A stretch of 64,000 bases of DNA from Lachnospiraceae bacterium (GCA_910574805.1 CAJTCV010000002.1:124001-188000), one strand, 5' to 3'. Shown: positions 54,729 to 63,059, counted from the first letter of the stretch. A program made the numbers and translations. The notes: generated by a model not told the origin, from the sequence alone.

Positions 54729-54829
54729 AGATATACCGAGTTATGGTAAGATATACGAGATAGAGTGTTTTTGAGGTCATGGAGAAAACCTTGAAAACAA
54801 GGGAAAAAATGAGGTTATACCGAGATATA
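54729..54829 (+). repeat. direct repeats near the right end of element A
   Basis: AGATATACCGAG (54729-54740), AAGATATACGAG (near 54748-54759) and TTATACCGAGATATA (54815-54829) share the core ATATACCGAG or a near match. Their place between int and the end resembles Tn916 DR-2 repeats bound by the integrase arm domain. Confidence 0.5.
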
Positions 54830-54968
54830 AGGAGTTATGAGAAGTATGATAAAAATATTATTTATATGCCACGGCAGTATCTTGAAGAATCCCAGAAAAG
54901 CCCATAAAATCAATGATTGTGCGGCTCAATGAGGTGCTTACTACACCACTACTACACCATTTTTAAAA

Positions 54969-54986
54969 GAGCCTTGAAATGACAAT
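54969..54986 (+). repeat. 18-base motif near the right end of element A
   Basis: GAGCCTTGAAATGACAAT matches the left-end motif at 43110-43127 in the same orientation, with one mismatch. Confidence 0.6.
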
Positions 54987-55020
54987 TACCAATATAAAAT
55001 ATATTTTGAAAAAGATAATT

Positions 55021-55060
55021 AAGCGGCAGCTTCCTTTTATGAAAGGGACTGCCGCTTTTT
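55021..55060. terminator. terminator at the element A/B junction
   Basis: AAGCGGCAG (55021-55029) pairs with CTGCCGCTT (55049-55057), and T residues follow. It insulates the elements from each other. Confidence 0.75.
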
Positions 55061-55284
55061 AGCAAGATTATATACCTTGTGCAAATGCTCATGTACGGTA
55101 AAGAAGCAAGTAACCGAAAACAAGAGATAGACTGCCAGCACCACACTATTCCGAACCAAAGAAACCAAAGACCAAAAGACAAGCATTGTGCAAATGTGCA
55201 TAACAGGCTATTCCGTCATGGATAACTCTATTCACAGGACATGGAAAAGCGAAAGAGCCGCTTTCCCACATCCTGCAAACAGAG

Positions 55285-55320
55285 TTACCCACAACTCCAT
55301 AAGACAGCCAGTTATACACA
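55285..55320 (+). repeat. DnaA-box-like cluster, possible origin
   Basis: TTACCCACA (55285-55293) and TTATACACA (55312-55320) match or nearly match the TTATNCACA DnaA-box consensus, 27 bases apart, with a partial CTATTCACA further upstream. With a RepA_N initiator in the element this could be an origin region. The evidence is limited to these words. Confidence 0.35.
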
Positions 55321-55419
55321 TTCCCACAATGCCGACTACTACGGAATCCCACCTTACACTGACCTATATTTTTGATACACAACAACCAGATTAAGTTGTT
55401 GTTATTTTTATTTGGGGGA

Positions 55420-55469
55420 TTGACTATAATAGCAAAGGTGATATAATGTACTTGTACATTAAGTACATT
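55420..55469 (+). promoter_or_regulatory. promoter and palindromic operator of the gntR-ABC operon
   Basis: TTGACT (55420-55425) and TATAAT (55442-55447) have a 16-base spacer. A perfect nine-base inverted repeat AATGTACTT / AAGTACATT (55445-55453 and 55461-55469, spacer seven) overlaps the -10 box, as in YtrA-family autorepressed promoters. Confidence 0.75.
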
Positions 55470-55491
55470 CAGAAAGTAGAGGTGGTGAATA

Positions 55492-55869
55492 GTGGAAATT
55501 ATTATCAGCAACAATGCCAATAAACCGATTTATGAACAAATCACATCACAAATCAAGGCAATGATAATGAGCGGAGAATTACAGGCAGGTGACGCAATCC
55601 CTTCCATGCGAGCTTTGGCAAAATCAATCCATGTAAGCGTCATTACAGTCCAAAAAGCCTATGAGGATTTACAAAGGGACGGATTTATCGAAACTACAGT
55701 TGGCAGAGGAAGTTTTGTGTCGGCGCAGAACAAAGAATTTTATCAAGAGGAACAACAGCGTATAGCCGAAGAACATTTACAAGCAGCCGCCGAAATAGGG
55801 AGAATGAGTAATATTTCTCTTGAAAAATTGACGGAATTATTAACTTTATTTTATCAGGAGGACGAATAA
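55492..55869 (+). CDS. GntR-family regulator, YtrA subfamily
   Basis: The product is 125 residues. The GntR winged helix is clear: KPIYEQITSQIKAMIMSGELQAGDAIPSMRALAKSIHVSVITVQKAYEDL. A short C-terminal helix without a large ligand domain is typical of the YtrA subfamily. The GTG start follows AGAGGTGG. It heads an operon with an ABC ATPase and permease, and its own promoter has a nine-base inverted repeat. Such regulators respond to cell-envelope-active compounds in Bacillus; the signal here is unknown. Confidence 0.9.
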   Translation: MEIIISNNANKPIYEQITSQIKAMIMSGELQAGDAIPSMRALAKSIHVSVITVQKAYEDLQRDGFIETTVGRGSFVSAQNKEFYQEEQQRIAEEHLQAAAEIGRMSNISLEKLTELLTLFYQEDE

Positions 55870-55870
55870 C

Positions 55871-56737
55871 ATGGAAAACATTTTAGAATTGCAACAAATA
55901 TGTAAGTCTTTTCCAAAGTCAAACTTTATATTGGATAAACTCTCTTTTTCATTACCGTATGGGGCTATTCTGGGCTTTGTTGGTGAAAACGGCGCAGGTA
56001 AAACTACCACGATTGGCTGTATTTTAAACACTGTCAGAAAAGACAGCGGTTTGGTAAAACTATTTGGAAAAGAAATGCGGGATATTGACACAGACATTCG
56101 AGAAAAAATTGGTGTGGTTTATGACGGAGATAATTTTCCGGGTTTTTGGACGGCGAAACAATTATCTCAAGTCATGGAGGGAATTTATACACAATGGGAT
56201 AATGCCTTATTTCAAAAATATTTAGAGGATTTTCATTTACCTGTTAAACAGAAAATCAAAAATTATTCCAGAGGAATGACAATGAAGCTGGCTATTGCAG
56301 TTGCCTTGTCGCATCACCCGCAATTATTGATTTTGGACGAAGCAACCAGTGGTTTAGACCCCATTATGCGTGATGAAATGCTGGACGTTTTTCTTGAATT
56401 TGTGCAGGAGGAAAGCCATTCTATTCTTTTATCTTCTCATATTACAAGCGATTTAGAAAAAGTTGCAGATTATATTACATTTATTCATAATGGGAAATTG
56501 ATTATGACCGCATCAAAAAATGATTTGGTATATAATTACGCCGTTATGCGTTGCAAGGAAAGTCAGTTCCTTGCATTAGACCCTGGTGATATTATCGCTT
56601 ACCGAAAACGGGATTTTCAGATTGATGTATTAGTTAATAACGGAAAAGAAGCACAACGAAAATATAAAGGTTCTGTTGTAGACCATGTTTCAGTTGATGA
56701 AATCATGTTGTTATTGGTAAAGGGGGAACGAGTATGA
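55871..56737 (+). CDS. ABC transporter ATP-binding protein, YtrB-like
   Basis: The product is 288 residues. Walker A is GENGAGKTTT, signature YSRGMTMKLA, Walker B LLILDEATSGLD and the switch His in LLSSHITSD. It starts one base after gntR and overlaps the permease gene by four bases. The trio is a GntR-ABC module, carried as cargo by element B. Confidence 0.92.
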   Translation: MENILELQQICKSFPKSNFILDKLSFSLPYGAILGFVGENGAGKTTTIGCILNTVRKDSGLVKLFGKEMRDIDTDIREKIGVVYDGDNFPGFWTAKQLSQVMEGIYTQWDNALFQKYLEDFHLPVKQKIKNYSRGMTMKLAIAVALSHHPQLLILDEATSGLDPIMRDEMLDVFLEFVQEESHSILLSSHITSDLEKVADYITFIHNGKLIMTASKNDLVYNYAVMRCKESQFLALDPGDIIAYRKRDFQIDVLVNNGKEAQRKYKGSVVDHVSVDEIMLLLVKGERV

Positions 56738-57378
56738 AAGGATTACTTAAAAATAATTTTTTAACCGTTTATTCTAATGCGAAAGTTTTTTCGATTTTTA
56801 TGCTTATATTGGGGCTTTTTGTTGTTGCAGTTATCAGCCAGCCGCTTCTTATTGGTTACGTTCTGTTAAGCATGGTTGGCTTTTCCGTAAATGCAATTAC
56901 AAGCATAAAAAAAGAGTTTATTTCAAAATGGGGAAAATACAAATTAACTTTGCCTGTAAAGAGAGCTGCTATTGTTAAAAGCTATTTTATCAGTCAACTA
57001 ATATGGCTGCTTGTTGGAATACTATATGCAGGAATCGTTATAAGTTTATCATGGGCATTGCATGGTTGCCCTTATGATAATAGCATTGACGTAGTTTCAA
57101 TATTTGCATTGGGAATCAGTGTAAGTATTTTTACAGGTGCATTTTTCTTTCCATTGCTTTATCTGGGCGGCGAAGAAAGAAGTGATGTATTTTTAGTAAT
57201 CAGCTTGCTTTGTGGAATTGGCGTTGTGTTAGGAATTATTAGTGTGCTTAATCTTTATTTAGCCCCTGGCGTAACTACAATTCTATTAAGTGCGGCTATT
57301 TTGCTTTTAAGTTCTTTGTTAATGTTCGCTTTATCCTATCCGTTGACCGTGGGTATTTATCACAAAAAAGAATACTAA
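56734..57378 (+). CDS. ABC-2 family permease
   Basis: The product is 214 residues with about six hydrophobic segments from residue 17 to the end. It lacks recognisable substrate features. It overlaps the ATPase gene by four bases, so the two form one exporter. A sigma-like gene follows after 35 bases. Confidence 0.85.
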   Translation: MKGLLKNNFLTVYSNAKVFSIFMLILGLFVVAVISQPLLIGYVLLSMVGFSVNAITSIKKEFISKWGKYKLTLPVKRAAIVKSYFISQLIWLLVGILYAGIVISLSWALHGCPYDNSIDVVSIFALGISVSIFTGAFFFPLLYLGGEERSDVFLVISLLCGIGVVLGIISVLNLYLAPGVTTILLSAAILLLSSLLMFALSYPLTVGIYHKKEY

Positions 57379-57413
57379 CTAAATGTATTATGTGGGAGAA
57401 AGGGGAAATTTCT

Positions 57414-57857
57414 ATGCCTTGCACAGAAGCATACAAGGAGCATATCGAATACACATTTAATGCCTTTTGCAGAGTAGTCATACGCTATGCCGCTATCAAC
57501 GCATGGCGTAACAGGGATAAGCGGCGGCAAAGGGAAATATCTTTTGAATACCTCACAGAAGAAAAGTTTTATCCATTCTGTACGTCAGACACATATTTCA
57601 TAGACCCCTACAAGCAATATCCGGTTATGATATGCGGTCAGAGGGTTATCCTCACAAACGGGGAGCTTGCTGAAGCCCTGTCCTCTCTGCCGGAGAAAAA
57701 GAGGGAAATCATTTACCTTTACTTTTTCGGGCGTTACACACAACAGGAAATTGGGGAACTGTACGGACGCTGCCGGAGTACGGCGTGGCATCACATACAC
57801 AGTGCCTTGCAAATGCTGCATGAAGAAATGGAGGTGCTTTTCCGTGAGGAATCCTAA
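57414..57857 (+). CDS. sigma-70-like factor of element B
   Basis: The product is 147 residues from ATG 57414, preceded by GAAAGGGG; an earlier ATG at 57390 is possible. The sigma region 4 helix-turn-helix is at the C-terminus: LSSLPEKKREIIYLYFFGRYTQQEIGELYGRCRSTAWHHIHSALQML. Region 2 is reduced, as in element-encoded sigma-like factors. It overlaps the small HTH gene by 14 bases. The same pair of genes occurs in element A. Confidence 0.83.
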   Translation: MPCTEAYKEHIEYTFNAFCRVVIRYAAINAWRNRDKRRQREISFEYLTEEKFYPFCTSDTYFIDPYKQYPVMICGQRVILTNGELAEALSSLPEKKREIIYLYFFGRYTQQEIGELYGRCRSTAWHHIHSALQMLHEEMEVLFREES

Positions 57858-58068
57858 ACTTGTGCCATATGAAACGATTATCCGAGCAACCAGCGGAGAA
57901 CCGGAAGCCATTGACGAGGTTTTACGGCATTATGGCAAAAGAATCCGGCTTGCTTCCCTTGAAAACGGACAGGTCAACAAGGACACAGAGGACAACATTA
58001 AACGGCGGCTTATCGCTGCCCTGTTCCAGTTCCATTTTGATGAACAGCCATACAAAAAAACTGAATAA
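57844..58068 (+). CDS. small helix-turn-helix protein (Orf8-like) of element B
   Basis: The product is 74 residues from GTG 57844, overlapping the sigma gene. The sequence PKLVPYETIIRATSGEPEAIDEVLRHYGKRI is similar in pattern to the element A protein at 43189-43425. A terminator follows. It likely regulates the mobilization genes together with the sigma-like factor. Confidence 0.72.
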   Translation: MRNPKLVPYETIIRATSGEPEAIDEVLRHYGKRIRLASLENGQVNKDTEDNIKRRLIAALFQFHFDEQPYKKTE

Positions 58069-58097
58069 CCGTCGCCACATAGAACGGCACACCAAGA

Positions 58098-58129
58098 CAG
58101 GAAATCATAAAAAGGTTTCCTGTTTTTTT
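58098..58129 (+). terminator. terminator after the small HTH gene
   Basis: CAGGAAA (58098-58104) pairs with TTTCCTG (58116-58122) around an AT-rich loop, and seven T residues follow. Confidence 0.75.
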
Positions 58130-58574
58130 GCGTTTATTTTCGGCGTTTTTGAAAAACCGCCGTATTGCCACACGAAAAGGGAAACATGACACACTCTTTG
58201 TTTGGCAGTTTTCAATTTTCGGTAGTGTGGGGAATGAAAGGAAAATGAAGAAATTTTTCAAAATTCCCGCCTATCCGGGCTTGTGTGGTTTTGTAAGGAA
58301 TGAGGGGAAATTTCCGCAAATCACCGTCATTTTTGCTTTGCGTGGTGTTGTAGGTAATAGGGGGAGAAATGCCGCCGCAGAGTTGGCAAAATTCCCGCCC
58401 CGTCCGTCGAGGGTATCAGAAAATTCCATGAGATATTTTCGCCGGAACGCAACAAACCAGCCGCCAATAGCCGGATAGTAAGCAAACAGACCACACAGCA
58501 CAGTTTCTTAGAGCAAGATTCTACCACAGTACCAAATTTCGCCTACCGGCTCATTTTGTCCTATGGGAATCTTG

Positions 58575-58617
58575 TTGGGGTTGCCACCCCAAGCCCGCCT
58601 TTTGCGGCTTGCGCCGC
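58575..58617 (+). other. candidate oriT of element B
   Basis: TTGGGGT-TGCC-ACCCCAA (58575-58592) is a perfect seven-base hairpin, and GCGGC-TTGC-GCCGC (58604-58617) follows. They lie about 40 bases before mobC, the usual place of a MOBP oriT. The nick site is not placed. Confidence 0.45.
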
Positions 58618-58653
58618 TTGAAAAAATCCACCCATGAAAGGAGGTTCACAGCC

Positions 58654-59049
58654 ATGAAAAGATACAACACGCCCCACCGCCGCCGGGTAATCAAGACACG
58701 CTTGACCGAGGAAGAATACGCCGAGTTTTCCGAACGTGTCACCCTCTGCAAAATGAGCCAAGCCGAGTTTATCCGGCAAGCCCTTATCAAGTCAAGCATA
58801 CGCCCGGTCATTACCGTTTCCCCGGTCAATGATGAACTGCTTTCTGCTGTTGGGAAACTCACAGCCGAGTATGGAAAGATAGGCGGCAATCTCAACCAGA
58901 TTGCCCGCTGTCTGAACGAGTACGGCGCACTTTATAACGCCCTCTCCCAAGAGGTACGAGCCGCCATATCCGGGCTTGCCGCTTTGAAGTTTGAAGTCTT
59001 GCAGAAAGTAGGTGAAGCCGTTGGCAACATTCAAACATATCAGCTCTAA
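58654..59049 (+). CDS. mobC: MobC-like mobilization accessory protein
   Basis: The product is 131 residues. The N-terminus RVIKTRLTEEEYAEFSERVTLCKMSQAEFIRQALI is a ribbon-helix-helix DNA-binding domain that helps the relaxase act at oriT. The C-terminus has the family's GGNLNQIARCLNEYG motif. ATG 58654 is preceded by AAAGGAGG. It overlaps the relaxase gene start by about 28 bases. Confidence 0.9.
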   Translation: MKRYNTPHRRRVIKTRLTEEEYAEFSERVTLCKMSQAEFIRQALIKSSIRPVITVSPVNDELLSAVGKLTAEYGKIGGNLNQIARCLNEYGALYNALSQEVRAAISGLAALKFEVLQKVGEAVGNIQTYQL

Positions 59050-60652
59050 AAATGCCGACTATGGGGCGGCTGAACAGTACCTAACCTTTGAGCATGACGA
59101 ATTTACCATGAAGCCCACGCTTGATAAAAATGGGCGGCTTGTTCTCCGTGACGATTACCGCATTTCCTCTTTGAATTGCGGTGATGAAGATTTTGCAATC
59201 GCCTGTATGCGCTCCAATCTCAAATACGGCAAAAACCAGAAACGGGAGGACGTAAAGAGCCACCACTATATCATCAGCTTTGACCCCCGTGACGCACCTG
59301 ACAACGGCTTGACGGTTGACCGGGCGCAACAGTTAGGCGAGCAGTTTTGCAGAGAACATTTCCCCGGACACCAAGCTCTTGTCTGCACCCACCCGGGCGG
59401 GCATAACCACAGCGGCAACATTCATGTGCATATCGTCATAAACAGCTTGCGGATTGCCGAAGTGCCGCTATTGCCCTACATGGAAAGACCAGCCGACACA
59501 AGGGAGGGCTGCAAGCACCGCTGTACAGACGCAGCTATGGAATACTTCAAAGCGGAAGTCATGGAGATGTGCCACCGGGAAAACCTCTATCAGATTGACT
59601 TGTTGAACGGGAGCAAGAACCGAGTTACCGAGCGTGAGTATTGGGCGAAACGGAAAGGACAAGCCGCACTGGATAAAGAGAACGCTTCCCAAGCCGCCAC
59701 AGGAGAGCCGCCCAAGCAAACCAAGTTTGAAACCGACAAGGAGAAGCTACGGCGCACAATCAGAGCCGCCCTGTCCTCTGCCGTTTCCTTTGAGGATTTT
59801 TCCGGGAAGCTGCTACAACAGGGCGTGACCGTCAAGGAGAGCCGGGGGAGATTATCGTATCTCACGCCGGACAGGACGAAGTCCATCACCGCCCGGAAAT
59901 TAGGTGATGATTTTGACCGTACCGCCGTACTGGAAGCACTCACCATAAACGCACAGAACGCCGCCAGAGCCGCCGAAACGCCCCTACCCCAACAGGAATA
60001 CCCCCGCAGCATAAAAGACCGTTTACAGCGCAACAAAGCCGCTGTAAACGCCCCGAAAAATGACGGAGTACAACGCATGGTAGACCGGGAAGCGAAACGA
60101 GCCGAGGGAAAGGGTATAGGATATGACCGCTGGGCGGCTGTTCACAATCTAAAGCAAATGGCGGCTACCGTGAGCATTTACGAGGAATCTGGCTTTACTT
60201 CCCCGGAAGAACTGGAAGCCGCCCTTGCCGCCGCCAGTGCCGGATTGCATGAAACCACCGGGAAACTGAAAGCCGTGGAAAGCACCTTGCGGGAGAAAAA
60301 GGACTTGCAGAAACAGCTATTGGCGTACATCAAGACCAAGCCAGCCCGTGACGGATTGCGGGCGCAGAAAACCGAGAAAGCCCGGAGAGCCTACCGGGAG
60401 CAGCACGAAAGCGAGTTTATCATTTCCGAATCTGCCGCCCGGTATTTCAAGGCACAGGGAATCCAAAAGCTGCCAGCAACCAAAGCATTACAGACCGAGA
60501 TTGAGCAGCTTACCAAAGAGAAAAACGCCCTTTACAACGAGTACCGGGAGAAGAAAGCAAGCGTCCGGGAATTGCAGACCGTAAAGGGCAACCTTGACAA
60601 AATATTGCGCCGGGAGCCGGAACGGGGAAAGGGGCGGGAAAATGAACGGTAA
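59021..60652 (+). CDS. MOBP-family relaxase
   Basis: The product is 543 residues from TTG 59021, supported by AGGTGA five bases upstream; GTG 59012 is an alternative. MOBP relaxases cut one strand at oriT and lead it into the recipient. The nucleophile Tyr is probably in NADYGAAEQYLTF near residue 12-20, and the metal-binding histidines are in GHNHSGNIHVHIVINS. The C-terminal half is a long coiled, charged region. It is intact, so element B should be mobilizable with a helper. It overlaps mobC and the next gene, so translation is coupled. Confidence 0.92.
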   Translation: MATFKHISSKNADYGAAEQYLTFEHDEFTMKPTLDKNGRLVLRDDYRISSLNCGDEDFAIACMRSNLKYGKNQKREDVKSHHYIISFDPRDAPDNGLTVDRAQQLGEQFCREHFPGHQALVCTHPGGHNHSGNIHVHIVINSLRIAEVPLLPYMERPADTREGCKHRCTDAAMEYFKAEVMEMCHRENLYQIDLLNGSKNRVTEREYWAKRKGQAALDKENASQAATGEPPKQTKFETDKEKLRRTIRAALSSAVSFEDFSGKLLQQGVTVKESRGRLSYLTPDRTKSITARKLGDDFDRTAVLEALTINAQNAARAAETPLPQQEYPRSIKDRLQRNKAAVNAPKNDGVQRMVDREAKRAEGKGIGYDRWAAVHNLKQMAATVSIYEESGFTSPEELEAALAAASAGLHETTGKLKAVESTLREKKDLQKQLLAYIKTKPARDGLRAQKTEKARRAYREQHESEFIISESAARYFKAQGIQKLPATKALQTEIEQLTKEKNALYNEYREKKASVRELQTVKGNLDKILRREPERGKGRENER

Positions 60653-61028
60653 ACGCCCCTACATGGACTACCAGCAGTACAGAGCCGCCCGCCGTCTTGT
60701 GCATGAGTGTTGCAACTACGATAACGGCAACTGTATCTTGCTGGATAACGGCGAGCCTTGCGTATGTGTGCAGAGTATCAGCTATTCGCTCATATGCCGC
60801 TGGTTCATTACCGCCGTTCTGCCGCTGGACGGGAAACTGGAAGCCGCCCTACTCCACCGGGCAGACAGGAAACGCTGTACCGAGTGCGGCGGGTTTTTTC
60901 TCCCCAAGTCCAACCGGGGGAAATACTGCCCGGATTGCGCCGGACGCATGAAAAGAATCAGAGCCGCACAGCGTAAGCGGAAACAGAGGGATAAATGTCA
61001 CGCTTTAGGATATTCCAGACCCCCATAA
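60642..61028 (+). CDS. cysteine-rich, zinc-ribbon-like protein of mobilizable elements
   Basis: The product is 128 residues. It has two cysteine clusters: CCNYDNGNCILLDNGEPCVC at about residues 21-40 and the zinc-ribbon-like CTECGGFFL...CPDCAGR with a basic tail RMKRIRAAQRKRKQR. Such proteins sit between the relaxase and the replication initiator in gut Clostridial mobilizable elements; function is unknown. It overlaps the relaxase gene by 11 bases. GGGGCGGG lies upstream as a weak ribosome binding site. Confidence 0.75.
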   Translation: MNGKRPYMDYQQYRAARRLVHECCNYDNGNCILLDNGEPCVCVQSISYSLICRWFITAVLPLDGKLEAALLHRADRKRCTECGGFFLPKSNRGKYCPDCAGRMKRIRAAQRKRKQRDKCHALGYSRPP

Positions 61029-61129
61029 ATCAAGGCTTTTTTGACCGCCCTCAACGGGTAGGCGATACATTTATCCTTTACCCCCGAAAACAGCGTTTTA
61101 AATGCGTAACACGAAGCCACAGACAGGAG

Positions 61130-61894
61130 GTGAGAACCATAACCGAATACATCACAGCCGACACCATCATGCCGCCATTTTTCCGATACCCACGTTTTCT
61201 GCTGAAAATGGACTTGTCACAGACCGCAAAGCTGCTTTATTCGCTGCTCCTTGACCGTTCCGAACTCTCACAGAAGAACGGCTGGCAGGACAGCGAGGGC
61301 AGGACATACATTGTCTATCCCGTTTCGGAGATAACGGAAATGCTGGATAAAGGCAGCACCGCCATAAAAAGCGCACTGAACGAGCTGGACGCTGCCGGGC
61401 TTTTGGTGAGGGAACGCCGGGGCTTCTCCGCACCCAACCGCCTTTATGTGAAAATACCGCAAATGCCAGTGGTACAGTTTTCCGACCATATGACAGCCAT
61501 ACAGCCGGAAAACCGACCCTCTGATAGCCGGAAAAGCGACCCTCATAAGGACGGAAAACCGACCTTTGCGTTGGACGGAAAACCGACCCCTAACCAACTT
61601 ACTATAAACCAACTAAAAGAGAACCAACGAAAAGGAGTGAGTGGGGAGCAGCCCGCACCTTTTGGCAGATATAAAAATATTTTCCTCTCTGAAAGCGAAT
61701 ATGCGGAACTGAAAGAGGAATACCCGGATAGGCTGGAACGGTTCATTGAGGAATTAAGCCAGCATATAGCCGCCAACGGGAAAAGCTACATCAACTATGC
61801 CGCCGCTATCCGTATATGGGCGGGGCGTGACAGGAAAGGCACGGGGAAGAAAGGAATCCCCGATTATTCCTACAAAGAGGGCGAGAGCCTTTGA
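61130..61894 (+). CDS. RepA_N-type replication initiator
   Basis: RepA_N proteins start plasmid-type replication. The N-terminal domain is recognised from TEYITADTIMPPFFRYPRFLLKMDLSQTAKLLYSLLLDR and the winged-helix segment EITEMLDKGSTAIKSALNELDAAGLLVR. The C-terminal part is a variable linker followed by a conserved end. The start is unclear: an AGGAGG at 61125-61130 is best placed for the codon at 61139, which is ATA rather than ATG; GTG 61130 overlaps the ribosome binding site, and ATG 61168 would cut the domain. I list GTG 61130. In an integrated element it suggests replication of the excised circle. Confidence 0.78.
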   Translation: MRTITEYITADTIMPPFFRYPRFLLKMDLSQTAKLLYSLLLDRSELSQKNGWQDSEGRTYIVYPVSEITEMLDKGSTAIKSALNELDAAGLLVRERRGFSAPNRLYVKIPQMPVVQFSDHMTAIQPENRPSDSRKSDPHKDGKPTFALDGKPTPNQLTINQLKENQRKGVSGEQPAPFGRYKNIFLSESEYAELKEEYPDRLERFIEELSQHIAANGKSYINYAAAIRIWAGRDRKGTGKKGIPDYSYKEGESL

Positions 61895-61956
61895 CAGCAT
61901 AGACACAACGCCCCGGAAACAGGGCGTAAAAGACCATGAACAAGGAGGACGATTTT

Positions 61957-62808
61957 ATGTGTGATTATGATAACGCCATTTTCCGGCTTGCCACGGCACA
62001 GGAAGCAGAGCCGGAGGACTATACCGGGGAGGACGGGCTTTTATATTGCGGGAGCTGCCGCCAGCCCAAAGAAGCCTACTTCCCGGAGGGCAAAACCTTT
62101 TTCGGACGTGACCGCCATCCGAAAGAATGTGACTGCCAGAGAAAACGCCGGGAAACGCTGGAAGCCAGCCACCGGGAATACAAGCACCGGGAGGAAGTGG
62201 AACGGCTGAAACGGACAGGCTTCACCGACCCGGCTATGCGGGAATGGACGTTTGAAAACGACAACGGGAAATGCCCCCAAATGCACAAAGCCCATGCCTA
62301 TGTAGAGTGTTGGGAGGAAATGAAAGCCAGAAATATCGGCTATCTGTTATGGGGCATGGCAGGCACAGGCAAAAGCTATTTCGCCGGGTGTATCGCCAAC
62401 GCCCTCATGGAGAAAGAAGTTTCCGTGTGCATGACGAACTTTGCCCTTATCCTCAATGACCTTGCCGCCAGCTACAAGGACAGGAACGAGTACATAGTCC
62501 GCCTTTGCAGCTTCCCTCTGCTTATCCTTGATGATTTCGGCATGGAGCGTGGCACAGAATACGGCTTAGAGCAAGTCTATAACGTGATTGACAGCCGATA
62601 CCGCAGCCAAAAGCCGCTGATTGTCACAACAAATTTGACGCTGGAAGAATTGCAGAACCCGGAGGACACCGCCCATGCCCGGATATATGACCGCCTTATT
62701 GAAATGTGTACCCCCGTCCGCATTACCGGAGAGAATTTCAGAAAAGCCAGAGCAAGGGAGAAAATGGAACAGCTTAAAAAGCTGCTGAACGGAAAGGAGA
62801 GCCTATGA
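61957..62808 (+). CDS. DnaC/IstB-like ATP-binding protein, helicase-loader type
   Basis: The product is 283 residues from ATG 61957, with AGGAGG eight bases upstream. The N-terminal 60 residues contain a four-cysteine zinc motif (CGSCRQPKEAYF...CDCQRKR). The ATPase domain has Walker A GMAGTGKSY and Walker B LLILDDFGMERGT, and ends with an IYDRLIEMC arginine-finger region. It likely loads the replicative helicase at the RepA_N origin. It overlaps xis by four bases. Confidence 0.87.
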   Translation: MCDYDNAIFRLATAQEAEPEDYTGEDGLLYCGSCRQPKEAYFPEGKTFFGRDRHPKECDCQRKRRETLEASHREYKHREEVERLKRTGFTDPAMREWTFENDNGKCPQMHKAHAYVECWEEMKARNIGYLLWGMAGTGKSYFAGCIANALMEKEVSVCMTNFALILNDLAASYKDRNEYIVRLCSFPLLILDDFGMERGTEYGLEQVYNVIDSRYRSQKPLIVTTNLTLEELQNPEDTAHARIYDRLIEMCTPVRITGENFRKARAREKMEQLKKLLNGKESL

Positions 62809-62999
62809 AAGAAATCCCCATTTGGGAAAAGAGTAATTTGAGTTTAGAAGAAGCTGCTGCTTATTCTGGAATCGGTATCAACAAGCTGCGTGACCTTACC
62901 AGTGACAGAAACTGCCGGTTTGTTTTGTGGGTAGGTAATAAACGGTTAATCAAACGCCGGCTGTTCGACCAGTTTATTGAGCAAGAGTATTCGATTTGA
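62805..62999 (+). CDS. xis: excisionase of element B
   Basis: The product is 64 residues. IPIWEKSNLSLEEAAAYSGIGINKLRDL and the wing WVGNKRLIKRRLFDQFIEQ match Tn916 Xis. It overlaps the DnaC-like gene by four bases (ATGA) and is 86 bases before the integrase. Expected role: excision together with integrase. Confidence 0.9.
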   Translation: MKEIPIWEKSNLSLEEAAAYSGIGINKLRDLTSDRNCRFVLWVGNKRLIKRRLFDQFIEQEYSI

Positions 63000-63023
63000 A
63001 ATTTAGTGATGTAAAAATCAGTC

Positions 63024-63059
63024 TTGATATGATACAATGGACGTGTCATATCAAGGCTC
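63024..63059. repeat. inverted repeat between xis and int of element B, related to element A end motifs
   Basis: TTGATATGA (63024-63032) and TCATATCAA (63046-63054) face each other. The right arm extended, read on the minus strand, is GAGCCTTGATATGACA (plus 63044-63059), identical over 16 bases to the left end motif of element A at 43110-43125. Confidence 0.65.

Larger units (their letters stand above)
54719..55491. other. right end of element A and junction to element B
   Basis: No supported gene was found in this 773-base stretch. In order it holds AGATATACCGAG-type direct repeats (54729-54829), the 18-base end motif (54969-54986), a terminator (55021-55060), a cluster of DnaA-box-like words (55285-55320) and the promoter of the element B gntR gene (55420-55469). 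The boundary between the two elements must lie here. Confidence 0.6.
58069..58653. other. intergenic region upstream of mobC, element B
   Basis: No gene was supported in these 585 bases; short frames on both strands look like chance. It holds a terminator (58098-58129) and, at the mobC side, paired hairpins that make a candidate transfer origin (58575-58617). Confidence 0.6.
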
